Shown piece by piece: positions 23,876 to 32,423 of a stretch of DNA of 57,103 bases (positions are counted from its first letter, which is position 1; each line of letters begins with the position of its first letter). The notes under the pieces are model-generated. The model did not search any database, was not told the origin of the DNA, and worked only from the letters and a program-made list of their open reading frames with translations. The position numbers were made by a program, and so were the translations under genes. Where the stretch lies: contig NZ_JAMBOT010000018.1 in NCBI RefSeq assembly GCF_023715725.1, positions 1 to 57,103 on the forward strand. Reading direction: 5' to 3'. This stretch comes from Paenibacillus pasadenensis (GTDB lineage: Bacteria; Bacillota; Bacilli; Paenibacillales; Paenibacillaceae).

Positions 23876-26383
23876 ATGCTCGGACTGGTGAAGAAAATTT
23901 TCGGCGATGCCAATGAGCGCGAAGTCAAACGTCTCATGCGCAACGTTGAGGTTATAAATGGAATGGAGCCTGAGTATGCGGCTCTTACGGACGATCAGCT
24001 TCGGGCAAAAACGCAAGAGTTCCGCGACCGCTTGGAAAAAGGCGAGGAGCTTGAAGATATGCTCCCGGAAGCGTATGCGACGGTTCGGGAAGCCGGCAAA
24101 CGCGTGCTTGGCATGCGGCATTTTGATGTGCAGCTGCTCGGCGGCATGGCGCTGCATGAGGGCAAAATCGCCGAGATGAAAACCGGCGAGGGCAAAACGC
24201 TCGTTGGCACTCTGCCCGTTTACTTAAACGCCCTGCTCGGCAAAGGCGTACATGTTATTACGGTCAATGATTACCTTGCTCAGCGTGACAGCGATATTAT
24301 GCGTCCATTGTATGAATTCCTTGGCATGACTGTTGGCTGCAACCTGAACTCCCTTTCGCATGAGGAGAAACAGGCTGCTTACGCTTGCGATATTACGTAC
24401 GGCACGAACAATGAATTCGGCTTTGACTATCTGCGTGACAACATGGTGCTTTACAAGGAGCAAATGGTGCAAAAGCCGCTCTATTTTGCCATTATTGACG
24501 AAGTAGACTCCATCCTGATCGACGAAGCGCGGACGCCGCTCATTATTTCCGGCCAGGCAGCCAAGTCGACGGAGCTATACCATGCTGCGGACAAGTTTGT
24601 CGGCCGTCTGAAGCAAGAGGACGACTACACGGTCGATATTAAGCTGCGCTCGGTTATGCTGACGGAATCTGGTGTAGAGAAGGCGGAGCGGGCTTTTGGT
24701 ATCGAAAACCTGTTCGACCATGCCAATGTAACGCTTAATCACCATATTCAACAAGCGCTGAAGGCGCATGCGATCATGAAGCGCGACGTGGATTACGTCG
24801 TTCAGGACGAAGAAGTTCTGATCGTCGACGAGTTCACCGGCCGTATCATGTCCGGCCGCCGCTACAGCGACGGTCTCCATCAGGCGATCGAGGCTAAAGA
24901 GGACCTGAAGGTCCAGAACGAAAGCATGACGCTGGCGACGATTACGTTCCAGAACTACTTCCGGATGTATCGCAAGCTGGCCGGCATGACCGGTACGGCA
25001 AAGACGGAGGAAGAGGAGTTCAAAAAAATCTACGGCCTTGAAGTGCTGCAGGTGCCGACGAACCGTCCGCTGCTCCGCGAGGATTTGCAGGACATCGTCT
25101 ACAAAACCGAAGGCGGCAAGTTCAAAGCGGTTGTGGAAGAGATTGTGGAACGCCACAAAAAGAATCAGCCGGTTCTGGTCGGTACGGTTTCGATCGAGAA
25201 CTCCGAGAAGCTGTCTGAGCTGCTCAAGAAAAAAGGCATTCAACATAAAGTTCTCAACGCGAAGTACCATGCGGAGGAAGCGGAGATTATTTCCCGCGCC
25301 GGACAAGCAGGTTCCGTCACGATCGCCACGAACATGGCGGGACGCGGTACCGACATCCTGCTCGGCGATGGTGTTAATACCAGCGGCGGTCTGCATATCA
25401 TCGGTACGGAGCGCCATGAGAGCCGCCGGATCGACAACCAGCTGCGCGGCCGTGCCGGCCGTCAGGGCGACCCGGGTTCATCCCAGTTCTATCTGTCCCT
25501 TGAGGATGAGCTGATGCGCCGCTTCGGCGCGGAGAACATCATGGGCATGATGGAAAAGCTAGGCTTTGAGGAAGATCAGCCGATCGAGAGCCGCCTCATT
25601 ACGAGAGCGATCGAGTCCGCTCAGAAGCGCGTCGAGGGCAACAACTTCGACACGCGTAAGGTCGTTCTCCAATACGATGATGTGATGAACCAGCAGCGTG
25701 AAATTATTTACAAGCAGCGCCGCGAAGTTCTCTTTAGCGAAAACATCCGCGATATCGTCATGGAAATGATTCAGCCGGTTGTGAAGCGGATCGTTACCGT
25801 GCACTGTCCGTCGGAGCAAGTGCCGGAGGAATGGGATCTGCAGGCAGTCGTGGATTACGTGCACGGCAATCTTTTGCCGGAAGAATCCATTACGAAGGAT
25901 GATCTGTGGGGCAAAGAGCCGGAAGAGATCATTGAGCTGCTGATGAGCAAAATCACGGCCCAGTACGACGAGCGCGAGGAAGCGATGGGCTTTGAAACGA
26001 TGCGCGAATTCGAAAAGGTCGTCGTGCTGCGCGCTGTTGACAGCAAGTGGATGGACCATATCGATGCTATGGATCAGCTTCGCCAAGGTATCCATCTGCG
26101 TGCATACGGCGGTACGGATCCTTTGCGCGAGTACCAATTCGAGGGCTTCGAAATGTTCGGCGAGATGGTCGAGACGATTCAAGAAGAGGTCGCTCGTTAC
26201 ATTATGAAAGCTCAAGTAGAGCAAAACCTTGAGCGTCAAGAAGTAGCCAAGGGCCAGGTGGAATCCGGCGGCAGCAGCGAACCGCGTGAGGCTCGCCCTG
26301 CGAAGCGCGAGGAGCGCATCGGACGTAATGACCCTTGCCCATGCGGCAGCGGCAAGAAATACAAGCTTTGTCACGGCAAGTAA
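23876..26383 (+). CDS. secA: Preprotein translocase ATPase SecA
   Basis: SecA drives secretory proteins through SecYEG. The 835-residue protein has Walker A GEGKT (residues 104-108), the DEVDSILIDEA motif, the RAGRQGDPG motif of the second ATPase domain, the HMDAM-like scaffold region and the C-terminal zinc-binding tail NDPCPCGSGKKYKLCHG. ATG 23876 follows GAAAGGGG; a longer frame from 23822 lacks a ribosome site. A TATAAT-like element at 23787-23792 may be its promoter, though its -35 is unclear. prfB follows after 41 bp. Confidence 0.98.
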   Translation: MLGLVKKIFGDANEREVKRLMRNVEVINGMEPEYAALTDDQLRAKTQEFRDRLEKGEELEDMLPEAYATVREAGKRVLGMRHFDVQLLGGMALHEGKIAEMKTGEGKTLVGTLPVYLNALLGKGVHVITVNDYLAQRDSDIMRPLYEFLGMTVGCNLNSLSHEEKQAAYACDITYGTNNEFGFDYLRDNMVLYKEQMVQKPLYFAIIDEVDSILIDEARTPLIISGQAAKSTELYHAADKFVGRLKQEDDYTVDIKLRSVMLTESGVEKAERAFGIENLFDHANVTLNHHIQQALKAHAIMKRDVDYVVQDEEVLIVDEFTGRIMSGRRYSDGLHQAIEAKEDLKVQNESMTLATITFQNYFRMYRKLAGMTGTAKTEEEEFKKIYGLEVLQVPTNRPLLREDLQDIVYKTEGGKFKAVVEEIVERHKKNQPVLVGTVSIENSEKLSELLKKKGIQHKVLNAKYHAEEAEIISRAGQAGSVTIATNMAGRGTDILLGDGVNTSGGLHIIGTERHESRRIDNQLRGRAGRQGDPGSSQFYLSLEDELMRRFGAENIMGMMEKLGFEEDQPIESRLITRAIESAQKRVEGNNFDTRKVVLQYDDVMNQQREIIYKQRREVLFSENIRDIVMEMIQPVVKRIVTVHCPSEQVPEEWDLQAVVDYVHGNLLPEESITKDDLWGKEPEEIIELLMSKITAQYDEREEAMGFETMREFEKVVVLRAVDSKWMDHIDAMDQLRQGIHLRAYGGTDPLREYQFEGFEMFGEMVETIQEEVARYIMKAQVEQNLERQEVAKGQVESGGSSEPREARPAKREERIGRNDPCPCGSGKKYKLCHGK

Positions 26384-26424
26384 GTTTAATATACGTATTA
26401 TTAAATTTGAGGTGAAGCATTGTC

Positions 26425-27541
26425 ATGATCGACGTAACGGTTAAGCAAGACCTGCGCGAGGCGGCAAAGCGGCTCCAAGATCTCAGGGGGTCCCTTTGAC
26501 TTAGATCTCAAACAGGAGATCATAGCCAATTTTGAGGAAAAGATGACGGCGCCGGATTTTTGGGATGATAACGAAAAAGCCCAGAAGCTCATCTCCGAGA
26601 TGAATGCCGTCAAATCCGTCGTAGAGCAATACGATAAGCTCAGCAGCCAGCGTGAAGATCTGGAGACGATGCTTGAGCTGGCTGCGGAGGAAGATGACGA
26701 GTCGCTTGACGGTGAGCTGACGAGCGGCGTAGCCAGCCTGATGAACGAAATCGGCAACTTCGAGCTTCAGCTGCTGCTTAATCAGCCTTACGATAAGCTG
26801 GACGCGATTTTGGAGCTTCATCCTGGCGCGGGCGGCACGGAGTCGCAGGACTGGGGCCAAATGTTGTACCGCATGTACACACGCTGGGCCGAGAAGCGCG
26901 GCTTCAAGGTCGAAGTGCTGGACTATTTGCCCGGCGACGAGGCGGGAATCAAAAGTGTTACGATTAGCGTTAAAGGGCATAACGCTTACGGCTATCTCAA
27001 GGCGGAGAAAGGGGTGCACCGCCTGGTGCGCATCTCTCCTTTTGACGCCTCGGGCCGCCGGCATACGTCCTTTGTATCCTGCGACATCATGCCGGAGATT
27101 GACGACAGTATCGAAATTGAGATTCGCCCTGAGGATCTCAAGGTTGATACGTACCGCTCCAGCGGCGCCGGCGGACAGCACGTCAACAAGACGGAATCAG
27201 CGATCCGGATTACGCACATCCCGTCCGGTATCGTTGTTGCTTGCCAAACGGAGCGCTCGCAGATTCAGAACCGCGACAGGGCGATGAAGATGCTTCGTTC
27301 CAAGCTGTATGAGCGTAAAATCGAGGAGCAACAAAAGCATCTGGCGGAAATCCGCGGCGAGCAGTCCGAAATTGCTTGGGGAAGCCAGATTCGCTCCTAT
27401 GTTTTTCATCCGTACAGTATGGTAAAGGATCATCGCACCTCGGTGGAAACCGGTAACGTTGGCGCTGTAATGGATGGAGACCTGGACGCGTTTATTAACG
27501 GGTATCTTCGTCATCAGATCAGGCAGCAGCCCGAAGCCTAA
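26425..27541 (+). CDS. prfB: Peptide chain release factor 2, with programmed +1 frameshift
   Basis: RF2 recognizes UGA and UAA. The coding sequence is split: 24 codons from ATG 26425 to 26496, an in-frame TGA at 26497-26499, then continuation in the +1 frame from 26498. The frameshift signal is complete: internal Shine-Dalgarno AGGGGG (26485-26490), three bases, CTT, then TGAC. The joined product is about 371 residues and contains the GGQ motif (AGGQHVNKTESAIRITH) and the family's SPFD-type tripeptide region. This autoregulates RF2: low RF2 favours the shift. GAGGTG lies before the ATG. Confidence 0.97.
26485..26500 (+). promoter_or_regulatory. RF2 programmed +1 frameshift site
   Basis: AGGGGG-TCC-CTT-TGA-C at 26485-26500: stimulatory Shine-Dalgarno, slippery CTT and UGA followed by C, a weak termination context. 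It matches the widely conserved bacterial prfB arrangement. Confidence 0.97.
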
Positions 27542-27569
27542 GCGGCAATCCGCCGAATAATACAGGAGA

Positions 27570-27608
27570 AGAGTTCCGACACTTGAACAGAGTGCGGAAC
27601 TCTTTTTC
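27570..27608 (+). terminator. Terminator after prfB
   Basis: GAGTTCCG...CACT / AGTG...CGGAACTC stem with short loop, followed by TTTTT. Confidence 0.88.
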
Positions 27609-27895
27609 GCGCGGAAAGAAAGAGTGGTCTGCGCTACCGCGGCAGAGTAAAGGCGGCAGTGGGAATTTACGTACCGCTGCCAGGGGGAAGGAGTCCGGCA
27701 GAATTGAGTAAACAGGGGGAACAGAGCGGCTTATCCGGCGAATCGGGAATATTAAAGGGTAACCCGCAACATAACGAGCCGAGGGTTTCGCATGAGCATA
27801 ATATGCAAGAAGCAAGCACGGAAGTGGCCGCTTCGATGAGGGATAACAACAGGATAGAAGCTGCGGCTGGTCGGGAAGGACAAGGAGGACAGGCG

Positions 27896-28831
27896 ATGGA
27901 TGAGGAACAGGCTGGACGGGATAAACGAGCCGAAGGGATGGCCCAGGCCATAACCGGTAAGCCGAAGGCGCGTAAACACCGTAAAACCGGCAAGCGGTCA
28001 AAAAATGAACGGGTAACCAATCTGATCTCCATTGTTGTAGGGGCATTTGTAATCGCGGTCAGCTTTAATAGCTTTTTGCTGCCCAATGATATCGCCTCCG
28101 GCGGCATTAACGGCTTGTCCATTCTGATCGAGCATTTATACGGGTTTAATCCGGCTTTTATTCAATGGGCCATTAATATTCCGCTGTTTTTTGCAGGCAT
28201 GCTGCTGCTTGGCCGGCGTTTTGCGCTGCAAACGCTGGTGGGGACCATTTTCCTGCCGCTATTTGTCCTGCTTACCTCCCACTGGGGCGTTCCGACGGAA
28301 AATCCGCTGTTAGCCTCCATTTACGGGGGCATTGGTGTTGGATTAGGTCTCGGGCTTGTATTCCGGGGCAGAGGCTCTACGGGCGGCACAGCGTTAATCG
28401 CGCAGATTCTGCATCGGTACACGGGAATGTCGCTCGGTCTTTGTATAGCTCTTATGGACGGTCTTGTCATCGTTGCAGCCGGTTTTTTGCTTTCGCCGGA
28501 ACAGGCGCTTTATGCGCTGATCGGTCTATTTGTCACCAGCAAAACAATCGATATCGTGCAGACCGGGTTAGCTATGTCTAAAGTGGCGTTTATCATCAGC
28601 TCCCGTTCCGAAGAAATTGCCGATGCGGTCCTCCATGATTTGGATCGCGGCCTGACGCGTCTGGACGGCCATGGCGGGTATACGGGCGATAATCGCACTG
28701 TTCTTATGGTTGTCCTCAGCCAAAACGAGGTGCCGGAGCTGAAACGGCTTGTCCAGACTGTGGACCGCGATGCGTTTGTCATTATTAGCCATACGGCTGA
28801 AGTGTTAGGGCAGGGTTTTAAGCTGGAGTAG
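27896..28831 (+). CDS. YitT/YvjA-family membrane protein (DUF161 + DUF2179)
   Basis: This is an integral membrane protein of the YitT family, role unknown. From ATG 27896 it has 311 residues: a basic N-terminal tail, then five or six membrane segments (LISIVVGAFVIAVSFNSFLLP, WAINIPLFFAGMLLLG, LVGTIFLPLFVLL, GGIGVGLGLGLVFRG) with the GGTALIAQIL family motif. A cytoplasmic DUF2179 domain (KVAFIISSRSEEIADAVLHDLDRGLTRLDGHGGYTG) ends the protein. AAGGAGG at 27882-27888 fixes this start; the frame is open to 27659 and a longer polar N terminus is possible. In Bacillus a paralogue also lies between prfB and ftsE. Confidence 0.88.
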   Translation: MDEEQAGRDKRAEGMAQAITGKPKARKHRKTGKRSKNERVTNLISIVVGAFVIAVSFNSFLLPNDIASGGINGLSILIEHLYGFNPAFIQWAINIPLFFAGMLLLGRRFALQTLVGTIFLPLFVLLTSHWGVPTENPLLASIYGGIGVGLGLGLVFRGRGSTGGTALIAQILHRYTGMSLGLCIALMDGLVIVAAGFLLSPEQALYALIGLFVTSKTIDIVQTGLAMSKVAFIISSRSEEIADAVLHDLDRGLTRLDGHGGYTGDNRTVLMVVLSQNEVPELKRLVQTVDRDAFVIISHTAEVLGQGFKLE

Positions 28832-28853
28832 AGTTTTTTTCGAGAGAACAATT

Positions 28854-28927
28854 AAAGCATCCTTTGGTGCAGCTTCGATCCGTTGAGACGGAAAAAAGCT
28901 GCTGCCAGAAGGTGCTTTTCTTTATTT
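28854..28927 (+). terminator. Long hairpin terminator after the YitT gene
   Basis: A nearly continuous stem pairs AAAGCA.CCTT.TGG.GCAGCTT with AAGCTGC.CCA.AAGG.TGCTTT, capped by an inner CCGT/ACGG pair, and followed by T-rich sequence. It is unusually long for a plain terminator. Confidence 0.65.
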
Positions 28928-29259
28928 TAATCATAAAATGCGGTTGCTCTAAGCCCAGAATGGGTAAACTACGCACAAAGCATCGGCTAACTAAAAATCA
29001 TTTTGGAGTGAATATTTACCTTAAGCTTTGGATGAAAGTCGGAAATATTTTATATGGAACTGATATAACTTCCTAATATGCTTGGTTTGCGATAGAGAGC
29101 TGTTAGACGAGGAAGCTTATTCGCTGCGCCTTGAGAGGCACTAAGAATTTCTTAAGAAATTCAGGCAGAGTTTTTTAAAACCTGTACGCCATAATGGGTT
29201 CTAGCAGGTTTGAACCAATTCTTAATCATTACGCAGGTTTTCATGGAAGGGGAAGCAGT
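28928..29259. other. Intergenic region before the GT39 operon
   Basis: No credible gene is seen; one open frame of 70 codons (28864-29076) lacks a ribosome site and crosses the hairpin. The region is AT-rich and holds one perfect 18-bp palindrome at 29145-29162. No clear -35/-10 pair was found. Confidence 0.55.
29145..29162. promoter_or_regulatory. Perfect 18-bp palindrome upstream of the GT39 operon
   Basis: GAATTTCTTAAGAAATTC is its own reverse complement. It lies 97 bp before the operon start and is not followed by a T-run, so a protein-binding operator is more likely than a terminator. Confidence 0.45.
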
Positions 29260-30564
29260 ATGAGTTATTTTTCAGACACGGCACAAGCTGAACTTAACAA
29301 AAAAAAGCGGCTGATTTTTTTGTTGCTTGCAGCAGTTCTGCTGTTAGGCGCTTGGCTTCGTATCGATTTTAACGTTTCCGTCGATCATAAAGTGAGCCAG
29401 GATACTAAAAACTACGACATGATGGTTCGACAGCTCCTGGAAAAGGGCGTATACGGGTACGAATATAAGAAGCCGTCAGGTGAGCCCAACGCTCGAGTAA
29501 CGCCGGGTTTTCCGATCCTCATGGCCGCTGTGTATAAGATGGTCGACTACAAGGTTAACGATCCTTATCCTTATATCCGATTTGCAAATGTCTTTATGAG
29601 CTTGACCATGGTTTACCTGATGTATCTCATCGGCAGTATGCTATCCAACCGGTGGGGAGGGCTTGCAGCTGCTTTTGTGGGCGCCATATATCCTGCTTTT
29701 GTCTGGACTACTGGAGCTATTCTGACAGAAACGATGGCGGCATGTTTCCTGGTCCTTTATGTTTATCTGCTGCTGCTCGGATTCCGGAAAAACAGCAGCT
29801 GGCTCATGGCGGCCTCGGGCGTTGCTCTTGGCATTACCGTGTTGACCCGAACAGAGTTTCTGCCGATTTTTATCCTTATGCATATCCTGATTCTGCTGTG
29901 GAGCCGGGATTGGAAAAAATCGCTGCGATTTGTGATTGTTGCGGGTCTTGGCCTTGCTATTACGCTTTCGCCATGGGTCATTCGAAATTTTGTGACCTTT
30001 GATAAATTAATCGTCAGTTCAACCCAGGTCAACCCGTTTGCAGCCGGTACTTATCCAAATAAAAACTATGATGACGGCTTGGTTGACCGGAAGGATAAAA
30101 CGCAAATGGAGGTTGCCAAGGAAAGGCTCCGCATTGGCTTTACCGAGCATACATGGACCTTTGTTAAATGGTATACGGTTGGAAAGATTCAGTATACGTA
30201 CGGCCGCCCGTTTGGAGGCAGCGGTCATACGCCTTGGTACCCGGTTATACCAAATGTGCTTAAAATGCCATTCCATCTAGCCATTATGGCGGTCGGATTT
30301 GTTGCGATGCTGTACATGCTGTTTCGCTGGAGGCATCAGGCTTCGGCGCTGGCGCTTATCGTCGCTTCCATGTCCACGCTAAGGCTGCTGTTTATTCCCG
30401 AAACCCGGTACAATTTCACAGCAATGCCGCTTCTGATCGTAATGGGTTCCGTTTTTGCCGTAATCGTTGTACAGGCCGTTGTGAATCGGGGTAATAAAAG
30501 AGAAACCGACAAGATCAAACATAAGGAGGAGACAGCCAATGAAAACCCAGCCGCTGCACATTGA
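29260..30564 (+). CDS. GT39/ArnT-like membrane glycosyltransferase
   Basis: The 434-residue polytopic protein belongs to the GT-C fold that uses polyprenyl-phosphate sugars as donors outside the membrane. It has an N-terminal membrane helix (LIFLLLAAVLLLGAWLRI), a luminal loop with acidic residues (SQDTKNYDMMVRQLL), the RVTPGFPILMA motif, and about nine more hydrophobic segments. ATG 29260 follows GGAAGGGG closely; an upstream in-frame ATG (29194) has no ribosome site. It heads a four-gene operon whose second gene should make its lipid-linked donor. Confidence 0.85.
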   Translation: MSYFSDTAQAELNKKKRLIFLLLAAVLLLGAWLRIDFNVSVDHKVSQDTKNYDMMVRQLLEKGVYGYEYKKPSGEPNARVTPGFPILMAAVYKMVDYKVNDPYPYIRFANVFMSLTMVYLMYLIGSMLSNRWGGLAAAFVGAIYPAFVWTTGAILTETMAACFLVLYVYLLLLGFRKNSSWLMAASGVALGITVLTRTEFLPIFILMHILILLWSRDWKKSLRFVIVAGLGLAITLSPWVIRNFVTFDKLIVSSTQVNPFAAGTYPNKNYDDGLVDRKDKTQMEVAKERLRIGFTEHTWTFVKWYTVGKIQYTYGRPFGGSGHTPWYPVIPNVLKMPFHLAIMAVGFVAMLYMLFRWRHQASALALIVASMSTLRLLFIPETRYNFTAMPLLIVMGSVFAVIVVQAVVNRGNKRETDKIKHKEETANENPAAAH

Positions 30565-31297
30565 GCAAGGCATTAAGTCCAATGTGCTTATCATTGTGCC
30601 AGCCTATAATGAGGCTTCGGGCATCCGAAACACAATTGCTTCGATTAAGGAGCATGCTCCTTATGCAGATCTTGTCGTCGTGAACGACGGGTCGATGGAC
30701 AATACGGGAAGTATTGCCGAAATGCAAGGAGTGCCGGTGCTTAATCTCAGCTGCAACCTTGGGATTGGCGGAGCGGTACAGGCAGGCTATCGTTATGCGG
30801 AGGAAAATGACTACACCTACGCGGTGCAGATTGACGGGGACGGACAGCATAATCCGGCCGATCTGAGCTATCTGTTGCAAGCGATGCGCGAAAACGAAGT
30901 CGACATGGTTGTCGGCTCCCGGTTTATTGAAAAGCGCGGCTTTCAATCGACCTTTACCCGGAAGCTTGGCATCGGTTTGCTGGCTAATCTTGTGAGCGCG
31001 CTGACGGGTCAGCGGATTACCGACCCAACATCGGGCTACCGTTTATGCAGCCGCAAAGCGATCTCGCTCTTTTCCAGAGAGTATCCAACGGATTACCCGG
31101 AAGTTGAAGCGCTCGTTCTGCTCGATAACTATCGCGGCAAGTTCATGGAGGTTCCGGTTGTTATGTCGGAGCGCGATGGCGGAGTGTCCAGCATTTCAGC
31201 CTTTAAATCCTGCTATTATATGATAAAAGTCACCCTTGCCGTTCTGATTACAAAAAGCAAAAAGAAACGCGAGTGGAGCTTGGGCTATGGCAACTGA
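30539..31297 (+). CDS. Polyprenyl-phosphate sugar synthase-like GT2 (DPM1 family)
   Basis: The 252-residue GT2 protein has VLIIVPAYNEASGIRNTIASI, LVVVNDGSMDNTG, the metal-binding QIDGDGQHNP motif, VVGSRFIEKRG and the TDPTSGYRLCSRKAI segment of dolichol-phosphate-mannose-synthase-like enzymes. Such enzymes load a nucleotide sugar onto a polyprenyl phosphate. AAGGAGGAG precedes the ATG, and the gene overlaps the GT39 gene by 26 bp. Confidence 0.92.
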   Translation: MKTQPLHIEQGIKSNVLIIVPAYNEASGIRNTIASIKEHAPYADLVVVNDGSMDNTGSIAEMQGVPVLNLSCNLGIGGAVQAGYRYAEENDYTYAVQIDGDGQHNPADLSYLLQAMRENEVDMVVGSRFIEKRGFQSTFTRKLGIGLLANLVSALTGQRITDPTSGYRLCSRKAISLFSREYPTDYPEVEALVLLDNYRGKFMEVPVVMSERDGGVSSISAFKSCYYMIKVTLAVLITKSKKKREWSLGYGN

Positions 31298-31694
31298 ATT
31301 TGTTTGGGTCGGAATTGCAGCCAGCATCGGTTTTATCGGCACAATTGTGCATTTAATCCGCAAACGCAAGCTGCGGGAGCAGTATTCACTGTTATGGCTT
31401 CTGCTTGGCATCGGAATGCTGGGAATTTCACTGTTCCCGAATTTGCTGGAAACGGCATCTAATTTGCTGGATGTCGATTACGCGCCTTCCTTGCTTTATT
31501 TTACAGGCCTCATGGGCGTGCTGTTCATATTGCTTCATTTGACAATTGCCATCTCAACCTTAACGCATAAGCTGATTTCGATCACGCAAGCTGCAGCTTT
31601 ACGACAAGAACAGGTCAAGCGGCTTGAGCGGAGGATAGAGGAACTTGAGAGCGGTGAGGCCCGCACTGTTCCCGTCAAAAAGGAGATACGCTGA
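31287..31694 (+). CDS. DUF2304 family membrane protein
   Basis: The 135-residue protein has three membrane segments (VWVGIAASIGFIGTIVHLI, YSLLWLLLGIGMLGISLF, LLYFTGLMGVLFILLHLTIAIS) followed by a basic coiled-coil tail (LRQEQVKRLERRIEELE). DUF2304 genes often neighbour DPM-type synthases; their function is unknown, and membrane anchoring of the synthase is a reasonable guess. It overlaps the previous gene by 11 bp and the next one by 1 bp. Confidence 0.85.
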   Translation: MATEFVWVGIAASIGFIGTIVHLIRKRKLREQYSLLWLLLGIGMLGISLFPNLLETASNLLDVDYAPSLLYFTGLMGVLFILLHLTIAISTLTHKLISITQAAALRQEQVKRLERRIEELESGEARTVPVKKEIR

Positions 31695-32038
31695 TGCCTT
31701 ATGTGCTCTTGCTGCTGAATATTCTGCTGCTGGTCGCCGGGCAGACGGTTTGGAAGATGGGGCTGGATCGGGCCGGCGGATTGAGAGCGGAAAATTGGCT
31801 GCAGGTGCTTTTTTCACCGCTAATCCTCGCCGGAATCGGCATGTACGGACTGGCCACTCTGCTGTGGCTGTCAGTTCTGTCCAGATTGCCGCTCAGTCTG
31901 GCTTACCCTTTGCAAAGCTTAGCCTATGTGCTGGGCATTTTGCTTGCCTGGAGGCTGTTCGGCGAGGCGGTGCCGCTAAACCGCTGGATCGGCTGTGCGG
32001 TCATTGTAGCGGGAGTTGTGCTGATTAGCGCCAAATGA
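31694..32038 (+). CDS. Small EamA/SMR-type transporter, probable lipid-linked sugar flippase
   Basis: The 114-residue protein has four membrane helices and the SMR/EamA half-domain pattern (YVLLLLNILLLVAGQTVWKMGLD, LGILLAWRLFGEAVPLNRWIGCAVIVAGVVLIS). Its size and layout resemble the ArnE/ArnF flippase subunits. As last gene of a GT39-DPM-DUF2304 operon it may flip the polyprenyl-phosphate sugar to the outer membrane face. The start overlaps the previous stop in TGATG. Transport of another substrate cannot be excluded. Confidence 0.8.
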   Translation: MPYVLLLLNILLLVAGQTVWKMGLDRAGGLRAENWLQVLFSPLILAGIGMYGLATLLWLSVLSRLPLSLAYPLQSLAYVLGILLAWRLFGEAVPLNRWIGCAVIVAGVVLISAK

Positions 32039-32078
32039 CATTGGATTTATGGGATGGGCTTCAGAGGCGCCTTCAATC

Positions 32079-32247
32079 CGACCTTACGGTGGGGGAAAGC
32101 CGTGAGCCTGCATTAGTAGGGATGTTAAGCGACCTTACGGAGCGGTCAAAGCCGAGAGTCAGCGTTGTTAAGGGCGTCAAACGACCTTACGGAGCGGAAA
32201 AAGCCGAGAGTCGGCTCTAGTAAGGACGTCAAACGACCTTACGGAGC
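32079..32247. repeat. Array of 51-52-bp repeats (three full units and a partial fourth)
   Basis: Units begin with CGACCTTACGG at 32079, 32130, 32182 and 32234. Each continues with an imperfect palindrome (AAAGCCGAGAGTCGGCTC type) and a GTTAAGG/GTAAGGACGTCAAA tail. The first unit is diverged. The same family occurs in reverse orientation at 56.5-57.0 kb. Confidence 0.88.
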
Positions 32248-32265
32248 ATTAGTAACCACAGCTTT

Positions 32266-32316
32266 AAAAAGGGGTTGTCCCAGTCACATAACGTGGCTGG
32301 AGACAGCCTTTTTTTC
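32266..32316 (+). terminator. Hairpin terminator adjoining the repeat array
   Basis: AAAGG..TTGTC.CAG.CAC pairs with GTG.CTG..GACAGCCTTT, followed by seven T. It ends the glycosylation operon before argC. A similar GGGGCTGTCCC hairpin adjoins the second array near 56.47 kb. Confidence 0.82.
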
Positions 32317-32340
32317 GTGATGCTAGAAGTATTTTTCCTG

Positions 32341-32369
32341 TTGTATTATTATTAATATGAACGTATAAT
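32341..32369 (+). promoter_or_regulatory. SigA promoter of the arg operon with a possible ARG box
   Basis: TTGTAT (32341-32346), 17-bp spacer, TATAAT (32364-32369). Inside the spacer TGTATTATTATTAA (32342-32355) matches the ARG-box pattern TGNATWWWWATNCA at all but one defined position, and an imperfect TGAA...ATTCA pair follows at 32358-32375. Repression by ArgR/AhrC is therefore plausible. Confidence 0.55.
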
Positions 32370-32423
32370 GATTCAGAACTTGGAGATCTGGGACGGTCTC
32401 TTGATGATAGGAGTGTCGGTACA

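Noticed and set aside
26425..26543. Broken prfB or sequencing error at the in-frame TGA
   Set aside because: The AGGGGG-CTT-TGA-C arrangement is the known programmed frameshift of RF2.
28864..29076. 70-codon frame after the YitT gene
   Set aside because: It begins inside the terminator hairpin, lacks a ribosome site and has no family features.
32035..32220. 61-codon frame overlapping the end of the EamA-like gene
   Set aside because: It crosses the repeat array and has no ribosome site or recognisable domain.
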